Source: Neobacillus mesonae
GTDB taxonomy: Bacteria; Bacillota; Bacilli; Paenibacillales; Paenibacillaceae
Direction of reading: 5' to 3'
Length of the DNA stretch: 64,000 nucleotides
Assembly: GCA_023715865.1 (NCBI GenBank)
Contig: JAMBOW010000011.1
Span: 1 to 64,000 of the forward strand
Position 1 is the first letter of the stretch; each line of letters begins with the position of its first letter. A program made the translations under genes and the position numbers. The notes under the pieces were generated by a model. The model worked only from the letters and a program-made list of their open reading frames with translations. It was not told the DNA's origin and did not search any database. Shown piece by piece: positions 8,483 to 18,060 of this stretch.

Positions 8483-9118
8483 ATGAGCGAAATTTTAAAG
8501 GTTGCCATGCCAAAGGGAAGAATATATAAGAAGGCTTCCGAGCTGTTCCGTGCTGCAGGTATTGCAATCCCGGTCGATATCGATGAAACCCGTAAGCTGG
8601 TCATTCCGCTGCCAGAGGCTCGGCTTGAGTTCATTATGGCGAAGCCGGTAGATGTACCGACTTACGTGGAATACGGAGCAGCAGATATCGGTATTGTCGG
8701 TAAGGATGTACTGCTGGAGGAAAACAAGGACGTATACGAGCTGCTGGATTTAGGCATTGCCCGCTGCCGTATGTCCGTGATCGGACTGCCGGACTGGGAG
8801 CCTGGTATCAGACAACGCGTGGCAACAAAATATCCGAATGTGGCTTCCCAGTATTTCAGGGAGCAGGGTCAGCAGGTAGAGGTCATCAAGCTTAACGGTT
8901 CCATTGAGCTTGCCCCACTGATTGGGCTGGCAGACCGGATTGTTGATATGGTGGAGACTGGACAGACACTGCGTGAGAATGGTCTCGTTGAATTTGAGAG
9001 CATGTTTGAAATTACGAGCCGTCTGATTGCCAACCGGGTGAGCTATCGGATGAAGAATGCTCAGATTCAGGGGTTATGTGATTCGCTGCAGAAGGTTATC
9101 TCGGCAGCTGCCAAATAG
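8483..9118 (+). CDS. hisG: ATP phosphoribosyltransferase, short form
   Basis: First committed enzyme of histidine synthesis, joining ATP and PRPP to give phosphoribosyl-ATP. At 211 residues it is the short form without the C-terminal regulatory domain, which agrees with the HisZ gene just upstream. Visible motifs are the N-terminal VAMPKGRIY, the GAADIGIVGKD region, and a PRPP-binding stretch around IVDMVETGQTLRENGL. ATG at 8483 follows GAGGAAGGGAG. Confidence 0.95.
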   Translation: MSEILKVAMPKGRIYKKASELFRAAGIAIPVDIDETRKLVIPLPEARLEFIMAKPVDVPTYVEYGAADIGIVGKDVLLEENKDVYELLDLGIARCRMSVIGLPDWEPGIRQRVATKYPNVASQYFREQGQQVEVIKLNGSIELAPLIGLADRIVDMVETGQTLRENGLVEFESMFEITSRLIANRVSYRMKNAQIQGLCDSLQKVISAAAK

Positions 9119-9287
9119 AGATGTAAATATTTAATGGAGTGAATTAAACAAATGCTTTAGGAGTGTTAACCCTAGTCAGTATAATGTTTTTCACACTAAA
9201 CGACCCGAACTGTTCAGCTGATTAATGCTTAATGCAATGAAATAAATGAGTGTAATTTGCAAGTGTGTCGATAAGGAGTGATTCATA

Positions 9288-10574
9288 ATGAGAATCGTAC
9301 CGGCAAAGGAGTTTCGCCTGCAGCGAGATGTAGATTATGGAACGAAGGAGCAAAATGAAGCAGTGCGCCAGATCGTTCAGGATGTACGGAATGACGGAGA
9401 TGCAGCTGTTTTAAAGTATACCGCTCTTCATGATCGTACTGAATTAACTGCTTCGCAGCTGAAGGTTACGCAAGAGGAGATGAAAGCTGCTTATGATGTG
9501 GTGGAGCCTTCGTTTATAACGGCCATTCGAGCGGCAGCGGACAATATCCGAAGATTTCATGAAAAGCAAAAGCGCAGCTCCTGGATGGACTTCGAGCCTG
9601 ACGGAAGTCTGCTCGGACAGATTATCCGTCCGCTGGATCGTGTCGGCGTATACGTGCCTGGCGGCAAGGCGGCATATCCCTCCTCTGTGCTGATGAATGT
9701 CATTCCAGCACAGGTGGCTGGTGTGCGGGAAATTGTTATGATGACGCCGCCTTCGACAAGCGGCGGCGAGGGCATTAACCCGTACATTCTCGTGGCTGCA
9801 GCGGAAGCAGGTGTAAACGAGATGTACCGGGTTGGCGGCGCACAGGCAATAGCCGCCCTGGCTTACGGCACGGAAAGTATACAGAAGGTCGATAAGATTT
9901 GTGGACCGGGTAATATTTACGTGGCTTTAGCGAAGCGTGAGGTGTTTGGGGCTGTTGATATCGACAGCATCGCAGGTCCTAGTGAGATTGTGGTCCTGGC
10001 GGATGAGACAGCGAAAGCGGACTATGTCGCCGCAGACCTGTTATCTCAGGCAGAGCATGACGAGATGGCATCTGCTATATTGGTAACGACTTCCCAGCAG
10101 CTGGCTGAAGAAGTTCAGCAAGCGGTGGAAGCACAACTGCAGAAGCTGCCGAGAGAAGCGATCGCCAGAGCTTCAGTAGAAGCGCATGGAGCTATCATTG
10201 TCGTGGACTCTGTGCTCGAGGGGATTGAGTTCGTTAACAAGCTGGCGCCAGAGCATTTAGAGGTCATGGTGCAGGAGCCGATGGCTTATGTATCGTATAT
10301 CCGTCATGCAGGGGCTATCTTCCTTGGACCATACAGCTCAGAACCGGTAGGCGACTACTTTGCGGGTCCCAATCACATCATACCGACAAACGGAACGGCG
10401 AGATACGCTTCGCCAGTCGATGTGGATGACTTCACGAAAAAGTCGAGCCTTATTTATTACAGCAAGGAAGCGTTGTTTGAAAACGGAGAAGCCATTATGG
10501 AGCTGGCTCGTCATGAAGGACTAGAAGGTCATGCGCGCGCCATTGAAATCCGATTAAAGCAGGAACGCGACTAA
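9288..10574 (+). CDS. hisD: Histidinol dehydrogenase
   Basis: Zinc- and NAD-dependent enzyme that oxidises L-histidinol to L-histidine in two steps. Full-length at 428 residues, with GVYVPGGKAAYPSSVLMN, the CGPGNIYVALAK region, the zinc-binding SQAEHDE segment, and the catalytic Glu-His in NKLAPEHLEVM. The ATG has the ribosome site AAGGAGTGA. It begins 169 bases after hisG, an unusually wide gap for this operon; I see no terminator or second promoter there that I can defend. Confidence 0.96.
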   Translation: MRIVPAKEFRLQRDVDYGTKEQNEAVRQIVQDVRNDGDAAVLKYTALHDRTELTASQLKVTQEEMKAAYDVVEPSFITAIRAAADNIRRFHEKQKRSSWMDFEPDGSLLGQIIRPLDRVGVYVPGGKAAYPSSVLMNVIPAQVAGVREIVMMTPPSTSGGEGINPYILVAAAEAGVNEMYRVGGAQAIAALAYGTESIQKVDKICGPGNIYVALAKREVFGAVDIDSIAGPSEIVVLADETAKADYVAADLLSQAEHDEMASAILVTTSQQLAEEVQQAVEAQLQKLPREAIARASVEAHGAIIVVDSVLEGIEFVNKLAPEHLEVMVQEPMAYVSYIRHAGAIFLGPYSSEPVGDYFAGPNHIIPTNGTARYASPVDVDDFTKKSSLIYYSKEALFENGEAIMELARHEGLEGHARAIEIRLKQERD

Positions 10575-10663
10575 CCTATATGGTAGCTATAGAAATCAAT
10601 ATACTTAACGATCACCGATAGAACAGAACACTATGAAACGGATAAAGAAAGGCGGAGAAGGTA

Positions 10664-11281
10664 ATGGGAAATCAGGATAACAGCTTCATCGCGGAAGGGC
10701 GCGGAGCAAGCGTCAGCCGCCGAACAAACGAAACAGACATTCAGCTTGCCTTCGGCGTGGACGGAACAGGACGTTCGGAAATCGAAACCGATGTGCCTTT
10801 TCTGAATCATATGCTCGATTTATTTACAAAGCATGGACAGTTTGATCTTCAGGTCAATGCAAAGGGTGATATCGAAATTGATGATCATCATACCGTTGAG
10901 GATATCGGCATCTGCTTGGGTCAGACGCTGTTTACAGCACTTAGCGATAAGAAAGGGATCAAACGATATGCCAGCGTGTTTGTACCGATGGACGAAGCAT
11001 TGGCTCAGGTCGTAATTGATATTAGCAATCGTCCGCATTTTGAGTATCGTGCAAGTTATCCTTCCCAGCAGGTAGGAAGCTTCTCCACGGAGCTGGTTCA
11101 GGAGTTTTTGTGGAAGTTTGCGTTGGAAGCGCGTATTACTCTACATGTTATCGTTCATTACGGACAGAACACTCACCATATGATTGAGGCTGTATTCAAA
11201 GCTTTGGGAAGAGCACTCGATGAAGCGACTGCAGTTGATCCGCGCGTAACGGGCGTACCGTCAACGAAGGGAGTGCTGTAG
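10664..11281 (+). CDS. hisB: Imidazoleglycerol-phosphate dehydratase
   Basis: Converts imidazole glycerol phosphate to imidazole acetol phosphate. Monofunctional type, 205 residues, with the two manganese-binding motifs DDHHTVEDIGI and HHMIEAVFKALGRAL, and FLNHMLD near the start. The N-terminal ~20 residues extend a little beyond the minimal family. The start is supported by GGCGGAGAAGG. Its stop is four bases before hisH. Confidence 0.95.
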   Translation: MGNQDNSFIAEGRGASVSRRTNETDIQLAFGVDGTGRSEIETDVPFLNHMLDLFTKHGQFDLQVNAKGDIEIDDHHTVEDIGICLGQTLFTALSDKKGIKRYASVFVPMDEALAQVVIDISNRPHFEYRASYPSQQVGSFSTELVQEFLWKFALEARITLHVIVHYGQNTHHMIEAVFKALGRALDEATAVDPRVTGVPSTKGVL

Positions 11282-11285
11282 TCTT

Positions 11286-11909
11286 ATGACCATAGCCATT
11301 GTCGATTACGGAATGGGGAACCTGCACAGCGTCAGCAAGGCGATCGAAAGAATCGGGTATTCGGCACTGGTGACGGGGGATAAAGAGGAGATCCTTGGAG
11401 CGGCAGGGGTCATTCTGCCAGGCGTTGGCGCTTTTGGGGACGCCATGCAGCATCTTCGTGAGGCGAAGCTGGATACGGTCGTTCAAGAGGTCAGCAAGAG
11501 TGGAAAGCCGCTGCTTGGCATATGCCTTGGCATGCAGCTCCTCTTCAGCCAAAGCGAAGAGCACGGAAAGCATGAGGGTCTCGGGATTTTGCCGGGAAGT
11601 GTAGTGAAGTTTGAAGAGAGAGAAGGATACAAGGTCCCTCATATGGGGTGGAATCAGCTCGAATTCAAGCAGAAGGAAAGTCCGCTGTTTGAAGGTTTGG
11701 AGGAAGGGCATGTATACTTCGTTCATTCTTATCATGCACTTCCAGAAGTAGAATCGGATCTGCTGGCTGTTACGGAGTATGGATATCCAGTGACAGCTAT
11801 TGTTGGCCGAGGTTCTGTGTACGGCATGCAGTTCCATCCCGAAAAAAGCGGGGAGCTTGGCATGCAGCTTCTGAACAATTTTTTGCGTTTGGCGGAAGCT
11901 TCTAAATAA
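11286..11909 (+). CDS. hisH: Imidazole glycerol phosphate synthase, glutaminase subunit
   Basis: Class I glutamine amidotransferase that supplies ammonia to HisF. The 207 residues contain the nucleophile Cys80 in LLGICLGMQLLF and the His-Glu pair in QFHPEKSG. The gene starts four bases after hisB and is followed closely by hisA, with hisF one gene further on. Confidence 0.95.
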   Translation: MTIAIVDYGMGNLHSVSKAIERIGYSALVTGDKEEILGAAGVILPGVGAFGDAMQHLREAKLDTVVQEVSKSGKPLLGICLGMQLLFSQSEEHGKHEGLGILPGSVVKFEEREGYKVPHMGWNQLEFKQKESPLFEGLEEGHVYFVHSYHALPEVESDLLAVTEYGYPVTAIVGRGSVYGMQFHPEKSGELGMQLLNNFLRLAEASK

Positions 11910-11928
11910 TGTGGGGGGTCTAACAAAA

Positions 11929-12675
11929 ATGTCTTTGTTCACAATATATCCAGCCATCGATATTCGAGGCGGAAAATGCGTACGGTTGGTACAAGGCGAT
12001 TACAACCAGGAGACTGTGTACAATGATAGTCCGGTTGAGGCAGCAAAGGCTTGGGAGGCACAGGGCGGTTCCTTTATTCACTTGGTCGATCTCGATGGAG
12101 CGAAGGAAGGGAAGCCGGTTAACGCTGAGGTTATTGGCCAAATTGCAGCTGCAGTTAGCGTTCCTGTTCAAGTCGGTGGGGGACTGCGCCGCTTAGAGGA
12201 TGTAGTACAGCTGCTGTCTCTCGGCGTAAGCCGGGTTATTTTAGGTACTGCGGCCATTGAGGATCGTTCCTTTACGGAGTCGGTACTTGCATCGTACGGT
12301 GATAAAGTGGCCATCGGTATTGATGCCAGAGACGGTTATGTTGCGACCCGCGGCTGGCTTGAGACATCCGAGGTTAAAGCTGAAGTGCTTGCCAAGGAGC
12401 TGGCTGCTTATGGAGCGAAGACATTTATTTTTACAGATATATCAAGAGACGGCATGATGCAGGGCCCTAACATTGAAGCTATTGTGTCACTCGCAGAGAC
12501 CAGCGGACAGCAGGTCATTGCTTCCGGAGGGGTCAGCACGATGGAGGACCTTGTACGTTTGCACCGCTATCGGGAGCAGGGCGTGAACGGGGCAATCATA
12601 GGAAAGGCTCTGTATACAGGAGCAATTGATCTTAGACAAGCCATTGAAACGATGAACAACAGCGGTTTAGCGTAA
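11929..12675 (+). CDS. hisA: Phosphoribosylformimino-AICAR-phosphate isomerase HisA
   Basis: TIM-barrel Amadori isomerase of histidine synthesis. Residues include catalytic Asp11 in YPAIDIRGGK, the phosphate-binding QVGGGLR and ASGGVS loops, and the FTDISRDG motif. The frame is open from a GTG at 11911, but the run of Gs at 11913-11918 is the likely ribosome site for the ATG at 11929, giving 248 residues and the normal family N-terminus. Confidence 0.95.
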   Translation: MSLFTIYPAIDIRGGKCVRLVQGDYNQETVYNDSPVEAAKAWEAQGGSFIHLVDLDGAKEGKPVNAEVIGQIAAAVSVPVQVGGGLRRLEDVVQLLSLGVSRVILGTAAIEDRSFTESVLASYGDKVAIGIDARDGYVATRGWLETSEVKAEVLAKELAAYGAKTFIFTDISRDGMMQGPNIEAIVSLAETSGQQVIASGGVSTMEDLVRLHRYREQGVNGAIIGKALYTGAIDLRQAIETMNNSGLA

Positions 12676-12703
12676 ACGAGAGTGCAGAGAAGAGGGTGGA
12701 CCT

Positions 12704-13462
12704 ATGCTGGCTAAGCGGATTATTCCGTGTCTGGATGTGAAGGACGGAAGAGTTGTAAAGGGAGTCAATTTCGTTAATCTGCGGGATGCCGGTGATCCCG
12801 TTGAGCTTGCTGCCTTATATGATAAGGAAGGCGCTGATGAAATCGTATTTCTGGATATATCAGCATCGGTAGAAGGTCGAGAGACGATGATTGAGGTTGT
12901 TCGCCAGACTGCCGGGGAAATTGCCATTCCGTTTACGGTAGGCGGGGGAATCAAGCATGTCGATGACATGAAAAGAATACTGCGTGCAGGCGCTGATAAA
13001 ATCGGTATCAATACGGCTGCTGTGCTAAATCCGCAGCTCATTACAGACGGGGCTCTTCGATTCGGCTCCCAATGCGTTGTCGTTGCGGTCGATGCCAAGT
13101 GGAATGAAACGTTTGGCGAGTGGGAGGTGTACACCCACGGTGGAAGAAAGGGTACAGGTATTCGAGCACTCGATTGGGTGAAGAAGGCCGAGCAGCTGGG
13201 GGCCGGCGAATTGCTGCTGACCAGCATGGATACCGATGGAACGAAGGATGGATTTGATATCAGCTTGACGAAGGCCGTGAGCGAAACGGTCAGCATCCCT
13301 GTCATCGCTTCCGGCGGTGCAGGAAAAGAAGAGCATTTCGAAGAGGTATTTACAGCTGGTAAAGCAGATGCAGGCCTGGCGGCAACGATCTTCCACTATA
13401 AGGAGATTGCCATACCGCATCTTAAGCAGCATCTGAAATCCAAAGGGGTTGAAATTCGATGA
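12704..13462 (+). CDS. hisF: Imidazole glycerol phosphate synthase, cyclase subunit
   Basis: TIM-barrel cyclase partner of HisH producing imidazole glycerol phosphate and AICAR. 252 residues with catalytic Asp11 in IIPCLDVKDGRVVKG, the phosphate loops TVGGGI and ASGGAG, and the second catalytic aspartate in MDTDGTKDGFD. Its last codons overlap the hisIE start by four bases (ATGA), typical of translational coupling. Confidence 0.96.
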   Translation: MLAKRIIPCLDVKDGRVVKGVNFVNLRDAGDPVELAALYDKEGADEIVFLDISASVEGRETMIEVVRQTAGEIAIPFTVGGGIKHVDDMKRILRAGADKIGINTAAVLNPQLITDGALRFGSQCVVVAVDAKWNETFGEWEVYTHGGRKGTGIRALDWVKKAEQLGAGELLLTSMDTDGTKDGFDISLTKAVSETVSIPVIASGGAGKEEHFEEVFTAGKADAGLAATIFHYKEIAIPHLKQHLKSKGVEIR

Positions 13463-14139
13463 GTCAAGAAATAGCAATTGAAGCAGTCCGTTTCGATGAA
13501 AAGGGCCTTGTCCCAGCCATCGTGCAGGATATAGACACTAAAGAAGTACTGATGATGGCCTACATGAACAAGGAATCGCTTGAGAAGTCCATTGAATCGG
13601 GAGAGACATGGTTTTGGTCACGTTCACGAAATGAGCTGTGGCATAAAGGAGCAACTTCCGGCAATGTCCAGTCTATTGTATCTATGAAGTACGACTGCGA
13701 TGGAGATACGCTGCTCGTTCTAGTTAAACCGGAGGGTCCTGCGTGCCATACTGGAGAATACAGCTGTTTTTACCGTGAAGTAACCGCTACAGGCCAGGCG
13801 GAGGCAGTCTCGGCTTCCCAGAGCAGTGTTGAAGCAGGGAGCCGCTTTGATGTATTGGCCGAGCTAGAATCGGTGATTGCAGAGCGCGAGAAGGAGCGTC
13901 CTGAAGGTGCCTATACGACCTATTTGTTTAATAAAGGCGTAGATAAAATTCTGAAGAAGATTGGAGAAGAGGCTTCAGAAACGATTATCGCAGCCAAAAA
14001 TAAGGATAACCAGGAGCTTAAACTGGAAGTCAGCGATCTGATCTATCACCTGCTCGTGCTTTTGGAAGAACGGAAGCTCCCGCTGGATGAAGTCATGAAG
14101 GAGCTCAGCCTTCGTCATGAACGTCCGCGCCGTGACTAA
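13459..14139 (+). CDS. hisIE: Bifunctional phosphoribosyl-AMP cyclohydrolase / phosphoribosyl-ATP pyrophosphatase
   Basis: Fusion of HisI (about residues 1-110) and HisE (about 125-226), catalysing steps two and three of histidine synthesis. The HisI half shows the metal-binding YDCDGDT and the cysteines of ACHTGEYSCFY. The HisE half shows the MazG-like helices LKKIGEEASETIIAAK and EVSDLIYHLLVLL. The length of 226 is normal for the fusion. Confidence 0.95.
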   Translation: MSQEIAIEAVRFDEKGLVPAIVQDIDTKEVLMMAYMNKESLEKSIESGETWFWSRSRNELWHKGATSGNVQSIVSMKYDCDGDTLLVLVKPEGPACHTGEYSCFYREVTATGQAEAVSASQSSVEAGSRFDVLAELESVIAEREKERPEGAYTTYLFNKGVDKILKKIGEEASETIIAAKNKDNQELKLEVSDLIYHLLVLLEERKLPLDEVMKELSLRHERPRRD

Positions 14140-14160
14140 AGGATAAAGGAGGCGCTTCGT

Positions 14161-14979
14161 ATGTTAATCGATTATCATACACATCATGCCAGATGCGGTC
14201 ATGCTGTCGGCGAACTTGAATCCTACGTGCAGCAGGCCATTCGTCTTGGATACAGCCATATCGGATTATCTGACCATATGCCGCTAGTTCACGTTAACCC
14301 TGCTGAATATTATCCTGAAATGGCAATGCCAATGGAGGAGCTTCCCAGCTACATAGAGGAATGCCTTTTGCTCAAAGAGAAGTATAAGGATCAAATTATG
14401 GTACGTGTCGGTCTCGAAGGAGACTACATCGAGGGCTGGGAAGAAAAAATTGAAGAGATCATTCAGTCCTATCCCTTTGACTACGTCATTGGCTCAGTAC
14501 ACTTCTTGAAGGAGTGGGATGTCTCCGATTTTCGGCAGGTTCACCACTGGGAGAACAAGGACGTTTTAGAAGTGTATAAGACGTATTATGATGCCGTTAA
14601 AAAGGCAGCTCAAACAGGATTGTACGATTTTCTCGGACACATCGATGTGATCAAGCGCTTCGGCAATTATCCTAAGCCATCTGAAGAAGCGGATTTGATT
14701 CAGCTGGAGAATTCAGTGCTGGAAACCATTGCAGCCTCCGGGACAGCGATTGAACTCAATGCCTCAGGGCTTTCAAAGCCTTGTGCCGAGATGTTCCCCA
14801 GCCGCAGGATTCTTGAACAGGCCTTTAAGCTGGGCATCCCAATTACCGTAGGTTCGGATGCGCACGACCCGCTTAAATTGGGCGAGAATGTCGATCAAGC
14901 AAGAGAACTGCTTCGGGAGATCGGGTATACGAGTCTTTCTGTGTTTGAGCAGCGAAAACGGTCGTCTGTTCCGTTGTAA
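14161..14979 (+). CDS. hisJ: Histidinol-phosphatase, PHP family
   Basis: PHP-domain phosphoesterase of 272 residues, most likely the HisJ/HisK-type enzyme that removes phosphate from histidinol phosphate. Metal-binding motifs are DYHTHHARCGH at the N-terminus, GLSDH, the glutamate in VGLEGDYIEG, IGSVHFL, GHIDVIKRF and VGSDAH near the C-terminus. The HAD-type phosphatase is absent from this operon, so the PHP enzyme fits the missing step. It starts 21 bases after hisIE with AAAGGAGG. Confidence 0.9.
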   Translation: MLIDYHTHHARCGHAVGELESYVQQAIRLGYSHIGLSDHMPLVHVNPAEYYPEMAMPMEELPSYIEECLLLKEKYKDQIMVRVGLEGDYIEGWEEKIEEIIQSYPFDYVIGSVHFLKEWDVSDFRQVHHWENKDVLEVYKTYYDAVKKAAQTGLYDFLGHIDVIKRFGNYPKPSEEADLIQLENSVLETIAASGTAIELNASGLSKPCAEMFPSRRILEQAFKLGIPITVGSDAHDPLKLGENVDQARELLREIGYTSLSVFEQRKRSSVPL

Positions 14980-15073
14980 TCCGGGAGCGGCGGAGTATAA
15001 TGGAAATATAAGTAATAAATCTATTGTTGGCGTTTTGGGTGATGGATCAAAAATTTAGCGCCGGGAGGCATGT

Positions 15074-16021
15074 ATGCAGCACTCTCTCCGTATTTTTTCA
15101 GGATCGTCAAACCCTCAGCTCGTGGGTAACATCTGCAAGAAGCTTGGCGTAGAGCCTGGCGAAATTAAATTATCCCGTTTCAAGAGCGGGGAAATTTACG
15201 TGCATTACGAGGAAACGATTCGCAATTGTGACGTGTTTCTAGTTCAGTCCTTATCGATACCGATCAATGAATTGTTTGTGGAGCTTCTTGTTATGATTGA
15301 TGCCGCCAAGCGGGCTTCCGCTCGAACGATCAATGTCATCCTGCCCTACTACGGCTACGCGAGGCAAGAGCGCAAATCAGCTCCCAGAGAGCCGATTTCA
15401 GCTAAGCTGCTGGCTGACGTATTGACAACAGCTGGCGCCAGCAGGGTCGTAACGATAGATTTGCATGCTCCCGCAATCCAAGGCTTTTTTAATATACCGG
15501 TCGATCATCTGACTGCACTTGATCTAATCAGTGATTATTTGAAGAGCAAGAACATCGATAAGCCGGTCATTGTATCACCTGATGCAGGACGGGCCTCAAT
15601 GGCAGAGAAGCTGGCCAGCAGGCTGGACTCCCCTTTTGCGATTATGATTAAGAAGCGTCCCAAGCATAACGAGTCGATAATTACCCATGTGATCGGAGAT
15701 GTGGATGGAAGAACACCAGTTATTATTGAGGATCTGATTGATACGGGTACGACCATTGTCAACGTAGTAGAAGGACTTAGGGAAAGAAGAGCTAACCCGG
15801 CGATCATATGCGCCACGCATGGTCTTTTTTCGGGGACGGCTTTGGAAAGGCTTACGCACCCGCACATTTCTGAAGTGGTTGTTACAGATTCTATTGCACT
15901 GCCTGAATCGGGTCCATCCGGCTTTACTGTGTTGTCCGTAGCGCCGATGCTTGCCAGAGCTATACGTATCATTCTAGACGGAGGTTCCATCGCAACCTTG
16001 TTTAGAGATGCAGGTATATAG
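15074..16021 (+). CDS. prs: Ribose-phosphate pyrophosphokinase, divergent paralogue
   Basis: Makes PRPP, the co-substrate of HisG, from ribose 5-phosphate and ATP. The 315 residues keep the flexible-loop motif YYGYARQERKSAPREP and the domain order of bacterial Prs. Two regions differ from the usual enzyme: the PRPP loop reads IIEDLIDTGTT where most Prs have two aspartates, and SPDAGRASMAEKLA replaces the common SPDHGG-type stretch. It may be an operon-specific paralogue with altered regulation, or a protein that no longer works as Prs. The frame opens with an ATG preceded by GGGAGGC; a terminator ends the operon. Confidence 0.82.
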   Translation: MQHSLRIFSGSSNPQLVGNICKKLGVEPGEIKLSRFKSGEIYVHYEETIRNCDVFLVQSLSIPINELFVELLVMIDAAKRASARTINVILPYYGYARQERKSAPREPISAKLLADVLTTAGASRVVTIDLHAPAIQGFFNIPVDHLTALDLISDYLKSKNIDKPVIVSPDAGRASMAEKLASRLDSPFAIMIKKRPKHNESIITHVIGDVDGRTPVIIEDLIDTGTTIVNVVEGLRERRANPAIICATHGLFSGTALERLTHPHISEVVVTDSIALPESGPSGFTVLSVAPMLARAIRIILDGGSIATLFRDAGI

Positions 16022-16023
16022 AA

Positions 16024-16055
16024 GGTTCTCCTTTTAATAAAGGAGAGCTTTTTTT
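16024..16055 (+). terminator. Terminator of the histidine operon
   Basis: The arms GTTCTCCTTT and AAAGGAGAGC close around a TAAT loop (the outermost pairs are imperfect) and seven Ts follow. Confidence 0.85.
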
Positions 16056-16231
16056 GCGTGTTACTTATTTAAGGAATCTTGCTTCAGGATGCCAATTGTT
16101 CATTCTATTAAAGATTAACAGTATAAATTTTCATATGCTGTATAGTTATTCTTTACCCGCGAAGACTGGCTCATATTATGTTATACTGGAGAGTATGAAA
16201 TCGAATGTTAAAAGGAGGTGCCTGGGCACGT

Positions 16232-18019
16232 ATGAAAGGAAAGCCGCTGCGGACTGACAGCAATAAAGACAATGTTATAAAGGTTCAACTCGATGCTTCT
16301 TTTTTCTTTGAAAGAGCAGTCCGTGAGCTGGATCGCAATCAATACGGCAAGGCACTTAAATATTTTCGCAAAGCTGTTGAATATGAACCGGACAATCCGG
16401 TGAATCATTGTAATATGGCGGGTATATTATCAGAGATGGGTGATTATGCCGGCTCGAATGAAGTTTTAGAACATATCATGAAGCACGTTGATCCTGGGAT
16501 GACGGAATGCTATTTCTATATGGCAAACAATTTTGCCAACATGGAGCAGTTTGAAGCTGCCGAGGAAGCGCTGGTGACCTATTTGGAGGAGGACGAACAA
16601 GGGCACTTTCTCGAAGATGCGGAAGAAATGATGGAGCTCCTATATCACGAATTAAGACGCAAGCCTCATGTGAAACGGATTAAAGCCAGAGAAGGTACCG
16701 CCGAGCATGACTTCGCACGCAGCCTGCTGGAGGAAGGAAAGTTTGCTCAAGCTGCTGAACTGCTGGAAAGCATTACAGGCGAGCACCCTGACTTTGTATC
16801 TGCGCGCAACAATTTGGCTTTGGCCTATTATTATATGGGCCGCTTCCAGAAGGCCAAAGAAATCATCTTCGAGCTGCTTGAGCAGGAGCCGGGCAATCTG
16901 CATGCTCTATGTAATCTTGCTATTTTTTATCAGAACGAGGGAAATGAAGAGCAAGTGAATCTTCTAGTAAATCAGCTTCTGACTTTGGTTCCCTTTGAGC
17001 AGGAGCATGCTTTTAAACTGGGAACAACGATGGGTATTCTCGGGCAGCATGAGGCAGCCTACATGCACTTTCAAAGAATCCTCAAACAGGGGGATGCAAT
17101 AAACGATCCTTCGCTTGTGCATTATACTGCTGTGGCAGCATGCAATACGGAACGCTATGATGTGGCAAAACGGCTTTGGAACACTGTCAACAAGCTGGAT
17201 CCAGAGTCAGAAGTACCTAAGTTTTACACGGATCAGTTGAATTCTAGAACGGACGGACAAAAGGTCGGGCCGGTAAGCTATCACTATCATTTGCCGTTCG
17301 AAGAGCAGTTCCGTCTATGGGAGAAGTATGGAAGCCATGTTCCGGAAGATATTAAGAAGGATCCTTTGATCCGTTCCTCCTTCTTCTGGGCACTGAACCA
17401 TGGAGATGAAACGACGAAAGCCAATGTCATAAAAGCACTTCGCATTATAGGCGATTACGAGGTGCAGCAGGCACTCCTCTCTTTCTTAGAAGAAGAAAGT
17501 GAGAGTCCAGAGCTCAAAGAGATGGCTTTGGCAGTGCTGCGTGAGATTGGGCATCAGGATTATTCTGGTACAGCCGGGGAATCCGCAGGGAACTCTTCAC
17601 ATCCTTATGGTCAAGGCACCCCGGTGCTTAAGCAATATCATTTCGGTAAGGGTGAACAGGGTCAAGAGTCTCAGCCTAAGCTGGATGACAAACAGCAGGC
17701 TGTTATTAACAGGGCGCTGGAGGGGCTCAGCAATCGATCTGATCAATTAGGCGAAGCAGTTCAGCATTTATGGGCAGACTATCTAATGCGAGTATCTCCT
17801 GAGTCGCCATCCATTGGGCATGTGGAAGGCTGGGCGGCTGCCTTGGAATATTTGACAACGAAGTATGCCGGCAAAGGAATAACGTATTCGGAAGTTGCAC
17901 AAAGGTATGAAATCTCTTCGTCGACGGTCAGCAGATACGTTAAACAAATTGATCGTGTATGCGACATTCAGCACCGTGTAGAGCATATTTTCCAGTTTTT
18001 AAAAGAGAAAAAGGTGTAA
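16232..18019 (+). CDS. TPR-repeat protein with C-terminal helix-turn-helix (YvcD-like)
   Basis: Protein of 595 residues built from tetratricopeptide repeats: clear units cover about residues 25-100 and 150-330, with phrases such as ALKYFRKAVEYEPDNP and ARNNLALAYYYMGRFQKAKE. The last ~80 residues contain a helix-turn-helix-like segment, YSEVAQRYEISSSTVSRYVK. It resembles B. subtilis YvcD in position (between the his genes and trxB). The frame is open from 16205, but AAAGGAGGTG at 16211-16220 points to the ATG at 16232. A scaffold or regulatory role is likely; no specific function is known to me. Confidence 0.8.
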   Translation: MKGKPLRTDSNKDNVIKVQLDASFFFERAVRELDRNQYGKALKYFRKAVEYEPDNPVNHCNMAGILSEMGDYAGSNEVLEHIMKHVDPGMTECYFYMANNFANMEQFEAAEEALVTYLEEDEQGHFLEDAEEMMELLYHELRRKPHVKRIKAREGTAEHDFARSLLEEGKFAQAAELLESITGEHPDFVSARNNLALAYYYMGRFQKAKEIIFELLEQEPGNLHALCNLAIFYQNEGNEEQVNLLVNQLLTLVPFEQEHAFKLGTTMGILGQHEAAYMHFQRILKQGDAINDPSLVHYTAVAACNTERYDVAKRLWNTVNKLDPESEVPKFYTDQLNSRTDGQKVGPVSYHYHLPFEEQFRLWEKYGSHVPEDIKKDPLIRSSFFWALNHGDETTKANVIKALRIIGDYEVQQALLSFLEEESESPELKEMALAVLREIGHQDYSGTAGESAGNSSHPYGQGTPVLKQYHFGKGEQGQESQPKLDDKQQAVINRALEGLSNRSDQLGEAVQHLWADYLMRVSPESPSIGHVEGWAAALEYLTTKYAGKGITYSEVAQRYEISSSTVSRYVKQIDRVCDIQHRVEHIFQFLKEKKV

Positions 18020-18060
18020 TATCCGCAAAGTAAAATGCTATCTAAGGGAGGTATCAGCTT

